Counted from the stretch's first letter, positions 1 through 7,917 are shown. The stretch: DNA of 49,690 nucleotides from an uncultured Burkholderiales bacterium (GCA_946480465.1 CAMLJY010000048.1:1-49690); one strand, 5' to 3'. Notes: generated by a model from the sequence alone, not told the origin. Numbers and translations are program-made.

Positions 1-143
1 TTCGCATGCCAGGGCGGGTTACGTGCCAATCTGGTGCCCGACGGTTCGGGGTATTAGGAATACCAGGGTGGGGAGCCACAACTGTGGCGGATGCACTGAG
101 CCTGCGGATGCACGGATGGACGTTCAGGCCCTCTTTCTTGGTT

Positions 144-191
144 ACTTCTTTCTGGGCCAGCAGAAAGAAGTGACTCGCCCGCCGGGGCGAG
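144..191. repeat. Two adjacent perfect hairpins
   Basis: Two inverted repeats lie back to back. The first has 11-bp arms ACTTCTTTCTG (144-154) and CAGAAAGAAGT (161-171) around GGCCAG. The second has 7-bp arms CTCGCCC (174-180) and GGGCGAG (185-191) around GCCG. They stand directly before a 54-bp tandem repeat. From memory, closely similar sequence is dispersed in many Burkholderiales genomes, which would make it a REP-like element; this is not verified. It could also act as a transcription barrier. No gene is supported between 1 and 365. Confidence 0.7.
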
Positions 192-349
192 ACCCGGCCG
201 CGTGGCAGTCAACCGCAGACCGCAATGCGCGAGGCCGAGGGCAAGACCCGCCCGCGTGGCAGTGAACCGCAGAGGCCAAAGCGAGAGGGCGAGACCGAGA
301 CCCGGCCGCATGGCAGTCAACCGCAGATGGCATAGCACGAGGGCGAGAG
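191..349. repeat. 54-bp tandem repeat, three copies
   Basis: Three units start at 191, 245 and 299 with a 54-bp period; the last is cut at about 51 bp. Each begins GACCCGGCCGCGTGGCAGTC or a close variant, followed by AACCGCAGA. The second half of each unit is more variable but keeps a purine-rich run with GAGG/GAGGGCGAG. The period is a multiple of three, so short open frames run through it on both strands, but none has a convincing start or composition. The 1-365 stretch is best read as non-coding repeat DNA after the lipocalin gene. Confidence 0.8.
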
Positions 350-365
350 CCCCCCGCGCGGCCCC

Positions 366-1352
366 CTAGACCCGCTGCGAAGGCAGCAACTGATCCGTCG
401 GAAACCCTTGCACCCGCGCCACGTCCACCACCGCCCGCAGGGCCGCCGGCTCCAGCGTCGGCCGCCGCGCCAGCAGCCACAGCCGGTCGCGCGCCGGACT
501 GCCGACGAGCGCAACGCTGTAGTCCGGATCGACGTAAAGGACCCAGTGCTCCGCCCAGAGCATCGGCAGCCACTGCAGCAAGGGCGGCGCGTAGCTGACG
601 CTGAGCTTCGCGTTGCCGCTGCGCGGATCGACCCTCGCGATGCCGCGCACGCGCTGCTCCTCGCCATGGGGGCCACGGCAGCGGTGGAGCACCTCCACCA
701 CCGAGCCGCGCGGCGTGTAGGTGATGCGAGGCTGGTCGCGGCAGGCCGCCTCGTGCGGCTCGGGCAGCCGGGCAATCTCGTACCAGGTGCCGGCATAACG
801 CCGAATGTCCACGTGGGGCGCCGTGCGCAGCGCAGCGTCCACCGCCGCGCCACGGCGCCGGCGCGCCAGCTGCAGGCCGAAGGCGATCAGCGAGGTGGCG
901 GAGGCCGGGTTGACCGGCGGCCGCCAACGCGCCGGGATCATCGGCCACACCACCGGCAGCCACTGCATCAGCAGCCGGCCCGCGCCCACCACGCCCAGGG
1001 CGGCGCCGGCACCGCGCAGGCGCCCGGGCGCCGCGGGGCGCCGCGCGGCAGGGCCAGCCACGGCGGCGGCGCGCGGACCCACGGTGGCCGCCGGGCCGTA
1101 GCGCCGCCACAGCCACCACGCCACGGCCAGCCCCGCCACCGTCGCGGCGGCCGGAACGGCCCAGCGCCGCGGATCGCGTGCCCGCCGCAGGCGCTGGCCC
1201 AGCAGCTTCACCTGCCGCATCACCCGCTCGTCACGCTCGACCAGCTCGCGCTCGGCCCGGCGGATGCGGCTGTCCAGGTCACCCTCGCCGTCCGGCGCGG
1301 CGGGGCGCGCAAAGCCGGCTTCAGGGCTGGACATCGGCAACAGGGCTTGCAT
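366..1352 (-). CDS. Membrane-anchored lipocalin family protein (Blc-like)
   Basis: A 328-residue protein in two parts. The N-terminal third has a charged helical segment (Glu/Arg-rich, 'RRAERELVERDERVMRQV'), a hydrophobic stretch (AAATVAGLAVAWWLW) and an Ala/Pro/Arg linker. The C-terminal part, from about residue 185, is a Blc-type lipocalin: it starts with the G-x-W signature (YAGTWYEIARLP) and carries CRDQPRITYTP and YVDPDYSVALVGSP. Blc proteins bind and store lysophospholipids or fatty acids at the outer membrane. A common Blc is about 175 residues, so the N-terminal membrane module is an addition. The start at 1352 is preferred because GGGAG lies 8 nt upstream. It overlaps the end of the upstream holin-like gene by 32 nt, so the two are probably co-transcribed. 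Confidence 0.75.
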   Translation of the reverse strand: MQALLPMSSPEAGFARPAAPDGEGDLDSRIRRAERELVERDERVMRQVKLLGQRLRRARDPRRWAVPAAATVAGLAVAWWLWRRYGPAATVGPRAAAVAGPAARRPAAPGRLRGAGAALGVVGAGRLLMQWLPVVWPMIPARWRPPVNPASATSLIAFGLQLARRRRGAAVDAALRTAPHVDIRRYAGTWYEIARLPEPHEAACRDQPRITYTPRGSVVEVLHRCRGPHGEEQRVRGIARVDPRSGNAKLSVSYAPPLLQWLPMLWAEHWVLYVDPDYSVALVGSPARDRLWLLARRPTLEPAALRAVVDVARVQGFPTDQLLPSQRV

Positions 1353-1947
1353 GGCGTTCGCTCCCATCGGGTTGGCGTCTCGAATCGCCCGGCGGCCCGG
1401 CCTCGGCGGAGACCGGCAGCGACTTCGCCGCCACCGCCTGCGCCGACGCACGCAGCGTCAGGTGGCGGCGCGTCGCCCGCAGCTTCAGCAGGCCCGACAG
1501 GCGGCGCATCTGCAGCAGGGCCCAGGCCGCCACGCCGGCATTGGCCAGGATGACGACGCCCAGCGCCAGCGCCCAGTGCCAGTCCAGCGCCAGCAGGCCC
1601 ATCACCACGCCGACCCAGAGCGCCGCCCAGGCGGTGATGCCGAGGATGGCCACCGCGACGGTCAGCGCCGCGATCTTCGCCATCGCGGCACCGGCCCGGC
1701 TCAGCTCCAGCGACAGCAGCTCGACACGGTCGCTGATCAGCCCGGGCAACTCGTGCAACAGGTTCTGCACCAGGTCGAGCAGCGACAGCGTGGCGCCGCG
1801 TTCGTCCGCCAGCGCAGCCCGGGCGGAGGCCGGGTGGTCGAGACGCGCGCGGGAGGGCTGGTCCGGCTGCCGATGGACAGAGCGGTCGGGCGATCCGACG
1901 GACGACCTGTCGGACGATCGGTTGGGCCAGGGGGTGGCGGTGCCCAT
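1321..1947 (-). CDS. Phage holin superfamily / YqjE-like inner-membrane protein
   Basis: 208 residues. After a polar, probably disordered N-terminus of about 50 residues comes the family core: an amphipathic helix (SLLDLVQNLLHELPGLISD) and two long hydrophobic segments, one around AKIAALTVAVAILGITAW and one around HWALALGVVILANAGVAAW. This pattern matches the Actinobacterial Holin-X/YqjE group, which in proteobacteria is chromosomal and stress-associated rather than a lysis gene. The start has GGAGG 5 nt upstream. Its TGATG junction with a short upstream frame and its overlap with the lipocalin gene suggest one operon. No phage genes lie nearby, so a prophage is not implied. Confidence 0.7.
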   Translation of the reverse strand: MGTATPWPNRSSDRSSVGSPDRSVHRQPDQPSRARLDHPASARAALADERGATLSLLDLVQNLLHELPGLISDRVELLSLELSRAGAAMAKIAALTVAVAILGITAWAALWVGVVMGLLALDWHWALALGVVILANAGVAAWALLQMRRLSGLLKLRATRRHLTLRASAQAVAAKSLPVSAEAGPPGDSRRQPDGSERHASPVADVQP

Positions 1948-2189
1948 CAGCGCCTCCGCGCCTCGGTCGAGAACCTCAGCGGCATGATCATCGCGGCCTC
2001 CGCTTCGTTGGGGGCAGGCTGCCCCGGCGACGCGCTTTCAGCAATCGATGTGCCATCGCCGGCGGGCACGGGGCGCGGCCAACGGGGCGACGCGGGGGCA
2101 CGGGCACGGCACGAGCGCGGAAAAACTTGCTGAACGATGCGCCGGAGGCGGCCAGCGCCGCGCCGCCATCCGGTTTCCGCACGTTTCAA
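1947..2189 (-). CDS. Doubtful small frame upstream of the holin-like gene
   Basis: An open frame of up to 80 codons from a TTG start, ending in TGA that overlaps the ATG of the holin-like gene. Its last 14 codons start at ATGATCATG, which has GGAGG 5 nt upstream, so a 14-residue coupling peptide (MIMPLRFSTEARRR) is possible even if the longer frame is not real. Composition is Arg/Pro/Ala-rich, as random GC-rich sequence would give, and I recognise no family. An alternative GTG-started frame (1988-2182) overlaps it. In many relatives a DUF883 gene occupies this place; it is not present here. Confidence 0.2.
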   Translation of the reverse strand: MKRAETGWRRGAGRLRRIVQQVFPRSCRARAPASPRWPRPVPAGDGTSIAESASPGQPAPNEAEAAMIMPLRFSTEARRR

Positions 2190-2193
2190 ACGT
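2181..2193. promoter_or_regulatory. Palindrome in divergent intergenic region
   Basis: ACGTTT-C-AAACGT is a 13-bp perfect palindrome in the divergent gap between the holin-like group (minus strand) and the Ser/Thr-rich protein gene (plus strand). It is AT-rich relative to its surroundings. It could be an operator; no cognate regulator can be named. Confidence 0.3.
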
Positions 2194-2342
2194 TATTCAG
2201 ATCCCGGCTCCCGAGGGGTGACATGTGACGGTTCTCGCGGGCATGGCCGTTGCCGACCGGCCGCCACGGCGCCGTGCGCCGCGGCTGCCGGTCCGGCAGC
2301 GTGGCCGCGGCGGCTCCCTTCCTTTCATCTTTGGAGTCCCGC

Positions 2343-2963
2343 ATGAACACCCTCACCGCACGCCTGACCAGCGCCGCTGCCGCCTGCCTCGTCGTCGTCG
2401 GCGGCATCGCCTACGCGCAAAGCGACAGCGGCAGCAGCAGTGCCGGCACCAGCGCCGCGACCGACAGCGCCAGCACCGGCACGGCCGGCACACCGTCCGG
2501 CACCAGCGGCACGGCGACCTCCGGCACGCCTGCCGATGCCAGCACCACGACCTCGGGCACGGCGGGCACCACCGCGACCAGCGGCGCCGACGCCAACACC
2601 GTGGCGCCCGGCGGCGGCGGGGACGGCCCGACATCCGCCACCGGCACCACGGGCAGCACGAGCGCCTCCACCATGGGCGGCACCGGCAGCACCACGGCTT
2701 CGGGCACCACCACCACGGACAGCACCAGCGCCTCCGGCATGGGCGGCACCGGCAGCACCACCGCATCCGGCACCGGCACCACGGGCAGCACCACGGGCAG
2801 CACCATGGACAACACCGCGGGCGGCACCACGGCGTCCGGCATGGGCAGCACCGACAGCACCTCCGACACGACGACCAGCGGCAGCGGCAACGTCGGAACC
2901 GGCACCGCGGATTCGGGCACCGCCGACTCGTCGATGCTGGCCGCACGCAGCGACCGCAACTGA
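2343..2963 (+). CDS. Secreted Ser/Thr/Gly-rich low-complexity repeat protein
   Basis: 206 residues. Residues 1-26 form a clear Sec signal peptide (MNTLTARLTSAAAACLVVVGG, then AYAQ with a cut after Ala-Gln). Everything after is low complexity: Gly, Ser, Thr, Ala with scattered Asp, in short imperfect repeats such as GGTGSTTASG, TTGSTSAS and GTTTTDSTSASG. No Cys, Trp or Phe is present in the mature part. The start is set by GGAG seven nt upstream; the frame is open further 5' but without a signal peptide. Function is unknown; such proteins are disordered, and a stress-related periplasmic or surface role is only a guess. The repeats at DNA level (GGCACCGGCAGCACCAC) make copy-number change likely. 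Confidence 0.65.
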   Translation: MNTLTARLTSAAAACLVVVGGIAYAQSDSGSSSAGTSAATDSASTGTAGTPSGTSGTATSGTPADASTTTSGTAGTTATSGADANTVAPGGGGDGPTSATGTTGSTSASTMGGTGSTTASGTTTTDSTSASGMGGTGSTTASGTGTTGSTTGSTMDNTAGGTTASGMGSTDSTSDTTTSGSGNVGTGTADSGTADSSMLAARSDRN

Positions 2964-3010
2964 CCAGCCACGCCCGGCACGGCGGGCACGCGCCTTGCCT
3001 GCCGCGCCTC

Positions 3011-3493
3011 ATGCCCGAACCTGCCAAGAGCCGCTTCGCCGACGGCGCGAGCGCCCGCCGCGCCGTGCTGCTGGCGCAGCCCGCGATCGAAGCCGCCCTG
3101 CGCGATCCGGCCGTGAGCGGGCTGGGCGTGTTGCACCTGGTGCTGCTCGACCCCGCGCGCGGGCCGGCCCAGGCCCGCTTCGACGAGGCCATCGCGCATG
3201 AACACTCGATCGGCGACCGCGCGCGCTGGGACGTGGACTACGCCGCCTACGCACGCGACAAGGCGCGCCTGAGCTGGCAGCACGGCATGGACAGCCGGCG
3301 GCTGCAGGCCCTGTCGCCGCACCGCCTGCAGAAGGGCGACAGCCTGCTGTGGGGCGGCGTGTGCCTGGACGGCCTGATCGTCGCCGCCAGCGGCGCGATG
3401 CCGGCCTGGGACGAGGCCTTTTCGCTGATGGTCGCCGGCCTCTGGCGCGCGCTGGCCCTGGAGGCGGCCGAACACGCGCGCGGCGGACAGTGA
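3011..3493 (+). CDS. Hypothetical protein, possibly GlcG/HbpS-like
   Basis: 160 residues, soluble. The C-terminal half (GDSLLWGGVCLDGLIVAASG, then MPAWDEAFSLMVAGLWRAL) resembles the layout of GlcG/HbpS (DUF336) domains, in which a 'GG-x-P-x-x-x-x-G-x-x-x-G-x-x-x-VSG' strand is followed by a D-E/A helix. The similarity is by eye and weak; the usual catalytic or heme-binding residues cannot be assigned. There is no clear ribosome-binding site before the ATG. It follows the Ser/Thr-rich gene by 47 bp on the same strand. About 105 bp without features separate it from the next gene. Confidence 0.45.
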   Translation: MPEPAKSRFADGASARRAVLLAQPAIEAALRDPAVSGLGVLHLVLLDPARGPAQARFDEAIAHEHSIGDRARWDVDYAAYARDKARLSWQHGMDSRRLQALSPHRLQKGDSLLWGGVCLDGLIVAASGAMPAWDEAFSLMVAGLWRALALEAAEHARGGQ

Positions 3494-3598
3494 GAGAAAG
3501 GCCGCGCTGATAACGCCTTATCGACGCTCCTCGCCGTACGCACCACCGCACGCATCATCGAGAGCATTCGCGGGCATGCGGATTGCTGCTCCGCTCCC

Positions 3599-4885
3599 AT
3601 GCTCGCAGCACCTTCCCGACCGCCCTCCACCGCCGGCGGCCCGCACCTGCTGGACGCCACGATGCTGTGGTCGGCCGAAGGCAGCGGCGCCGTGCGCCGC
3701 CTGCTCAGCTGCAAGCGCAGCTACCTCGGCGCGCTGGGCTGGCGCCATACGCTGATGGCGCCGGCGGTCGACGGCCCCGGCCGCATCGACTGCGGCGGCG
3801 TCCCGCTGCCGGCAGCCAGCGGCTACCGCTTCGTGCTGGACCGCCGCCGCGCGGCGCAGCTGATCGAGCGCGCGGCACCCGACCTCGTCGAGTCTGGCGA
3901 CCCCTACACGCTGGCCTGGGCCGCACTGGACGCGGCGCAGCGGCTGCAGGTGCCGGCCGTGGCCTTCTGCCACATGCACCTGCCGGCGCTGGCCGCACGC
4001 CTGATCGCCGGCGACGGCGGCCCCAGCACCTGGCGCGGCCGCTGGGCGGAGCGCCAGGCGGCGGACTACCTGAGGCGGCTGTACGCCGGCTACGACCTGG
4101 TGCTCGCGCCCAGCCGTGGCCTGGTGCGCGAACTGGCGCAGCTGGGCGTGCGGCGTGTGCGCTACCAGCCCCTGGGGGTGGACTGCTCGGTCTTCTCGCC
4201 GGCCGCCGACGACCCCGGCTGGCGCTACCGGCTGGAGCGGCGTCTGCAGCTGCCGCGCGGGGTGCGCCTGGTCGTCTACGCCGGCCGCTTCACCGCGGAA
4301 AAGCACCTGGACCTGGTGGCCGAGGCGGTGCGCCGCCTCGGCCCGCGCTACCGGCTGCTGGCCGCCGGTGCCGGCCCGCGCCCGCCGGCCGGCCCCCAGG
4401 TGCTGCTGCTGCCGCCTGAAGTGAGCAGCCGCCGGGTGGCGCGCCTGCTGGCCAGCTGCGACTGCTTCGTGCACGCGGGTGATCACGAGAGCTTCGGCCT
4501 CGGCGCGCTGGAGGCCATGGCCTGCGGCACGCCGGTGGTGGCCAGCGCCCAGGGCGGCCTGGGCGAACTGGTGGGCGGTGCCGGCGCCACGGTCGACTCG
4601 CGCCGGCCCGACGCCTGGGCGCAGGCGATCGCCGCGGCGATCGACGACGAAGGCGACTCCCGCCTCGCCTTCGCGGCGCTGCAGCGCGCCCAGGCGCTGC
4701 ACTGGCCGCTGGTGCTGGCCGAGCTGGTGGCGCGTTATTCGTCCTTGCTGGAGGCGGCCGACGCGGGGAGCGGCCGGGACCCGGACGAGGCCGTGTCGCC
4801 GGAAACACCGATCCGCGCCCCCGGCTGGCGCGGCGCGGCCGACCGCCATCCGCAGCGCGCGGCCGATCCGCACACGCTGGCCTGA
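3599..4885 (+). CDS. Glycosyltransferase family 4 (GT-B fold)
   Basis: 428 residues. The N-terminal half is a Rossmann-like acceptor domain (LDATMLWSAEGSGAVRRLL, then LGWRHTLMAP). The C-terminal half has the GT4 donor-site features: VYAGRFTAEKHLDLVAEAV at about 222-240 and the E-x7-E motif in HESFGLGALEAM near residue 297, followed by CGTPVVAS. GT4 enzymes transfer sugars from nucleotide donors with retention at the cytoplasmic face. Its neighbours (gmhA, gmhB, a GT9 enzyme) point to LPS core or a heptose-containing glycan; the actual donor and acceptor cannot be told. The last 45 residues are polar and probably disordered. It runs toward gmhA on the opposite strand. Confidence 0.85.
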   Translation: MLAAPSRPPSTAGGPHLLDATMLWSAEGSGAVRRLLSCKRSYLGALGWRHTLMAPAVDGPGRIDCGGVPLPAASGYRFVLDRRRAAQLIERAAPDLVESGDPYTLAWAALDAAQRLQVPAVAFCHMHLPALAARLIAGDGGPSTWRGRWAERQAADYLRRLYAGYDLVLAPSRGLVRELAQLGVRRVRYQPLGVDCSVFSPAADDPGWRYRLERRLQLPRGVRLVVYAGRFTAEKHLDLVAEAVRRLGPRYRLLAAGAGPRPPAGPQVLLLPPEVSSRRVARLLASCDCFVHAGDHESFGLGALEAMACGTPVVASAQGGLGELVGGAGATVDSRRPDAWAQAIAAAIDDEGDSRLAFAALQRAQALHWPLVLAELVARYSSLLEAADAGSGRDPDEAVSPETPIRAPGWRGAADRHPQRAADPHTLA

Positions 4886-4925
4886 ACGCCGGCGGCCATG
4901 ATCGGAAGACGCGCAGGCGCTCGGA

Positions 4926-5576
4926 TCAGCCGCCGCGCATGCCCGGCGGCGCCGGCAGCAGCCCCAGCGCGCACTCGATCTGGCCGCACCAGGTGTGGCC
5001 GATGAAGATGTGCGCCTCCTGGATGCGGGCCGAGTCCTCGTGCGGCACCACCACGGCGCGGTCGGCCAGCGCACGCGCCCGCCCGCCGTCGCGGCCCAGC
5101 AGCGCGATGCTGCTCATGCGCTGCGCGCGCGCCGCTTCCAGGCCGCGCAGCACGTTGGGCGAGGCCCCCGAGGTCGAGATGCCGATCGCCGCATCGCCCG
5201 GCCGGCCCAGCGCCTGCAGCTGCCGCGCGAAGACCTCGGCATAGCCGTAGTCGTTGGCGATGGCGCTCAGCGCCGCGCTGTCGGCCGCCAGCGACTGCGC
5301 GGCCAGCGGCGGCCGCTCGCGGCGCAGGCGGCCGCTCAGTTCGGCGGCCAGGTGCTCGCTGTCGGACGCGGAGCCGCCGTTGCCGAAGAAGAAAAGCCGA
5401 CCGCCGCGCGCGAGCACGGCGGCCATCAGTGCGGCGGCAGCGCAGATGTCGTCGCGCAACTGCTCCAGCCCGTCGAACAGCGCCCGGTGCTGGCGCAGGT
5501 TGTGCTGGAACAGCGCGGCGGGATCGACCAGCACCTGCCCGGGAGCGGGCGCCAGGGCGACGGCGGCCGCGCTCAT
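4926..5576 (-). CDS. gmhA: Phosphoheptose isomerase (SIS domain)
   Basis: 216 residues, one SIS domain. Family features are in order: FFFGNGGSASDSEHLAAEL, a glycine-rich phosphosugar loop with the active-site region; GISTSGASPNV; and near the C-terminus HEDSARIQEAHIFIGHTWC. GmhA converts sedoheptulose-7-phosphate to D-glycero-D-manno-heptose-7-phosphate, the first step to ADP-heptose. DiaA has the same fold, but the nearby gmhB and a GT9 heptosyltransferase-like gene favour GmhA. The start codon overlaps the stop of the small lipoprotein gene (ATGA), so the two are translationally coupled. No hldE-like kinase gene is in the window. Confidence 0.8.
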   Translation of the reverse strand: MSAAAVALAPAPGQVLVDPAALFQHNLRQHRALFDGLEQLRDDICAAAALMAAVLARGGRLFFFGNGGSASDSEHLAAELSGRLRRERPPLAAQSLAADSAALSAIANDYGYAEVFARQLQALGRPGDAAIGISTSGASPNVLRGLEAARAQRMSSIALLGRDGGRARALADRAVVVPHEDSARIQEAHIFIGHTWCGQIECALGLLPAPPGMRGG

Positions 5577-5779
5577 TGGCTCGCGGCCGAGGCCGGTGGC
5601 ACCGGGGTCGTGGGCGTGGTGTCGCTCGGCGTGGCCGGCACCGGCGCGGGCACCGGCGCGGGCGCGTTGCTGCCGGACGGCGGCTGTACCTCGCCGGGTT
5701 GGCGCTCGCAGGCGGACAGCGCCAGGACGGCGCAGAAGGCCGCCGCGGCGGCGCGCCACCGCATCGGAACGTTGATCAT
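5573..5779 (-). CDS. Small lipoprotein
   Basis: 68 residues. The signal peptide MRWRAAAAAFCAVLALSAC ends in a lipobox (LSAC) with Cys as the lipidated residue, followed by ERQPG and a Pro/Ala/Thr-rich tail (PAPVPAPVPATPSDTTP). The start (MINVP) is chosen because AGGAG lies 5 nt before the ATG. The gene overlaps gmhA by 4 nt and follows gmhB on the same strand, so gmhB, this gene and gmhA probably form one operon. The tail looks like a flexible spacer; no binding domain is visible. Confidence 0.7.
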   Translation of the reverse strand: MINVPMRWRAAAAAFCAVLALSACERQPGEVQPPSGSNAPAPVPAPVPATPSDTTPTTPVPPASAASQ

Positions 5780-5903
5780 GAGGGCTCCTGACATGAGCGT
5801 GTGGGGGAACGGCCGCGCCGCGGAAGGATGAGGACGGCCATGTCGATGTTCCTTGGGCGTCGAGCAGGACACCAGCAACCGGCGTGCGCGCGTCAATCCG
5901 CCG

Positions 5904-6515
5904 TTAGCAAGCAGCAACCTCTTGCAGGCCGCGGTGGTGCGCGACGATCAACTGCGCCACGTCCACCCAGTCGGTCAGCCGCCGGTGCGGCATGCGCAGC
6001 GGGGCGCGCCGCCAGACGGTTTCGCCGCCGCTGTCGAACAGCACCGCGCGGCAGCCGCAGCGCCGCCCGGCCTCGACGTCGTCGAGCGTGTCGCCCACCA
6101 TCCACGAGCGCTCCAGGTCCAGCCGGTGCCGGCGTGCGGCCTGCATCAGCAAGCCCGCCGCTGGCTTGCGGCAAGGGCACATCGGCAGGCCGTCTTCGCC
6201 GGGTGCATGCGGACAGTGCAGCAGATCGGTCAGCCGCACGCCGGCCTGCGCCTGCAGGCGCTCGCGCAGCGCGGCGGCCAGCTCGTCCCACTGCGCCCGT
6301 GTGAAGCGGCGCTGCGCCAGCCCGCTCTGGTTCGTGACGATGACCAGCGCGAAGCCTTCGGCCGCCAGCGCGGCCAGCGCCTCGGGGGCCGCCGGCATGA
6401 ATTGCAGCAAGGCCGGATCGACGTTGTAGGGCACGTTGCGCACGAGGGTGCCGTCCTTGTCGATGAACACCGCGGGCCGCAGCGGGCCGGCGTGGGAAAA
6501 GGGTTGAAGTGCCAT
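5904..6515 (-). CDS. gmhB: D-glycero-beta-D-manno-heptose-1,7-bisphosphate 7-phosphatase
   Basis: 203 residues, HAD superfamily IIIA. Motif I is VFIDKDGTLV near residue 17 (nucleophile Asp and acid Asp), motif II is VIVTNQSGL, and motif III/IV include CRKPAAGLL and MVGDTLDDVEAG. A Cys/His cluster (CPHAPGEDGLPMCPCRKP) is the zinc-binding loop typical of GmhB and histidinol phosphatase relatives. GmhB removes the 7-phosphate from heptose-1,7-bisphosphate on the way to ADP-heptose. It is transcribed away from the GT9 gene. The start at 6515 places the first Asp motif at the usual distance from the N-terminus. Confidence 0.88.
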   Translation of the reverse strand: MALQPFSHAGPLRPAVFIDKDGTLVRNVPYNVDPALLQFMPAAPEALAALAAEGFALVIVTNQSGLAQRRFTRAQWDELAAALRERLQAQAGVRLTDLLHCPHAPGEDGLPMCPCRKPAAGLLMQAARRHRLDLERSWMVGDTLDDVEAGRRCGCRAVLFDSGGETVWRRAPLRMPHRRLTDWVDVAQLIVAHHRGLQEVAAC

Positions 6516-6669
6516 GGGGTCGGGAATCGGAGGGGAAAGGGCCGCGAGCGGCCCCACGATCCGCGCCAGGCGGCAAGCGACATGCCGCGCTGCGAACCGC
6601 CACTGCGCCAGGAACGCCGCTTGCCGACCGCGGGCGGAACCCCCGAAGCCACGCCGCAGGAGCCGCTTG

Positions 6670-6771
6670 ATGACCACCCTGGCCGAAATCATGTCGCCGT
6701 CGCCGCAGGTGCTGGAACCCGAGGCCTCGCTGCACCATGCCGAGCCGAACACCGGGATGCTGGGCTCGTGA
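6670..6771 (+). CDS. 33-residue peptide resembling a truncated CBS domain, coupled to GT9
   Basis: ATG at 6670 has CAGGAG 7 nt upstream, and the frame ends in TGA overlapping the GTG start of the next gene (GTGA). The first 22 residues (MTTLAEIMSPSPQVLEPEAS then LHH) look like the start of a CBS-pair protein ('xxxAEIMSxxxxxxxPxxSL'), after which the resemblance stops. No other frame continues the CBS domain. It is either a decayed N-terminus of a CBS protein now used as a leader, or a chance likeness. The strong ribosome-binding site and the stop-start overlap suggest that its translation drives the glycosyltransferase. Confidence 0.5.
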   Translation: MTTLAEIMSPSPQVLEPEASLHHAEPNTGMLGS

Positions 6772-7883
6772 ACGAAGAAGGCCTGGACGGCTCCGCGCGC
6801 TGGCGCACTGCGCGGCGCCTGCTGGCGGTGCGGCTGGACAACCTGGGCGACCTGCTGATGACCACGCCGGCACTGCTGGCGATGAAGAACAGCGCGCCCG
6901 GGGTGCACCTGGCACTGCTGAGCTCACCCGCCGGGGCCGCGCTGGCGCCCTGCCTGCCCTGGATCGACGAGCTGATCGTCGACGAGGTGCCGTGGATGAA
7001 GAACGGCGCCGCCCGCGCCGACGAAGCCGAACTCGGCCGCCGCGAGGCGCAGCTGGTCGAGCGGCTGGCGCGCGGGCGCTTCGACGCGGCGGTGATCTTC
7101 ACCGTCTGCACGCAAAGCGCGCTGCCGGCGGCGCTGGTGTGCCGCATGGCCGGCATCCCGCTGCGCCTGGCGCACTGCCGCGAGAACCCCTACGGCCTGC
7201 TGAGCGACTGGGTGGCCGACCACGAGCGCGTGCAGGACGGCATGCGGCACGAGGTGGAACGGCAGCTCGCGCTGGTGGGCACCGTGGGCTGGACCATCGA
7301 CGACGCGCGGCTGCGCCTGCAGACCACCGCCGAGCACGGCGCGCGCGCCGGCCAGCGGCTGCGCGCAGCCGGCGCCGACCCGGCGGCGCCCTACTTCGTC
7401 GTGCACCCCGGTGCCAGCGCCGCGTCGCGCCGCTACCCGGCCGAGCGCTTCGGCGCCGCCGCCGACACCATCGCACGCCAGAGCGGCTTTCTTGCCGTCT
7501 TCACCGGCGATGCCGGCGAGGCCGCGCTGATCGAGGAAGCACGCGCGGCGATGCGGCAACGCTCGGTCTCGCTGGCGGGCCAGCTCGGCGTGGCGGAGCT
7601 GGCCGCGCTGATTGGCGGCGCACGCCTGCTGCTGGCCAACAACACCGGCCCGGCCCACGTCGCCGCCGCGATGGGCACGCCGGTGGTGGCGCTGTACGCG
7701 CTGACGAATCCGCAGCACACGCCATGGCAGGTGCCCTCGCGCGTGCTGAACCACGACGTGCCCTGCCGCAACTGCCTCAAGAGCGTGTGCCCGCAGGGCC
7801 ACCACGACTGCCTGCGCAAGGTCGAGCCCCATGCCGTCGCGGCCGCCTCGCTGGGGCTGCTGGGCGCGGGCCTGCGGGCATGA
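6768..7883 (+). CDS. Glycosyltransferase family 9 (heptosyltransferase-like)
   Basis: 371 residues from a GTG start. The GT9 signature opens the protein (LLAVRLDNLGDLLMTTPAL, residues about 17-35: Arg-x-Asp-x-x-Gly-Asp). The C-terminal domain has VVHPGASAASRRYPAERF, LLANNTGPAHVAAAMGTPVV (donor-binding His and Gly) and a Cys-rich end (CRNCLKSVCPQGHHDC). GT9 enzymes such as WaaC/WaaF move heptose from ADP-heptose to LPS inner core. With gmhA and gmhB next door a heptose donor is likely, but the acceptor is unknown. The start overlaps the stop of the 33-residue leader frame. A longer open frame runs upstream but lacks family sequence. Confidence 0.87.
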   Translation: MNEEGLDGSARWRTARRLLAVRLDNLGDLLMTTPALLAMKNSAPGVHLALLSSPAGAALAPCLPWIDELIVDEVPWMKNGAARADEAELGRREAQLVERLARGRFDAAVIFTVCTQSALPAALVCRMAGIPLRLAHCRENPYGLLSDWVADHERVQDGMRHEVERQLALVGTVGWTIDDARLRLQTTAEHGARAGQRLRAAGADPAAPYFVVHPGASAASRRYPAERFGAAADTIARQSGFLAVFTGDAGEAALIEEARAAMRQRSVSLAGQLGVAELAALIGGARLLLANNTGPAHVAAAMGTPVVALYALTNPQHTPWQVPSRVLNHDVPCRNCLKSVCPQGHHDCLRKVEPHAVAAASLGLLGAGLRA

Positions 7884-7917
7884 ACCCGCCCTTTCCTTCC
7901 CCCCTCCGGAGCAATCG

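Noticed and set aside
1321..1947. Prophage marked by a holin gene
   Set aside because: The protein belongs to a chromosomal holin-superfamily/YqjE-like group, and no other phage gene is near.
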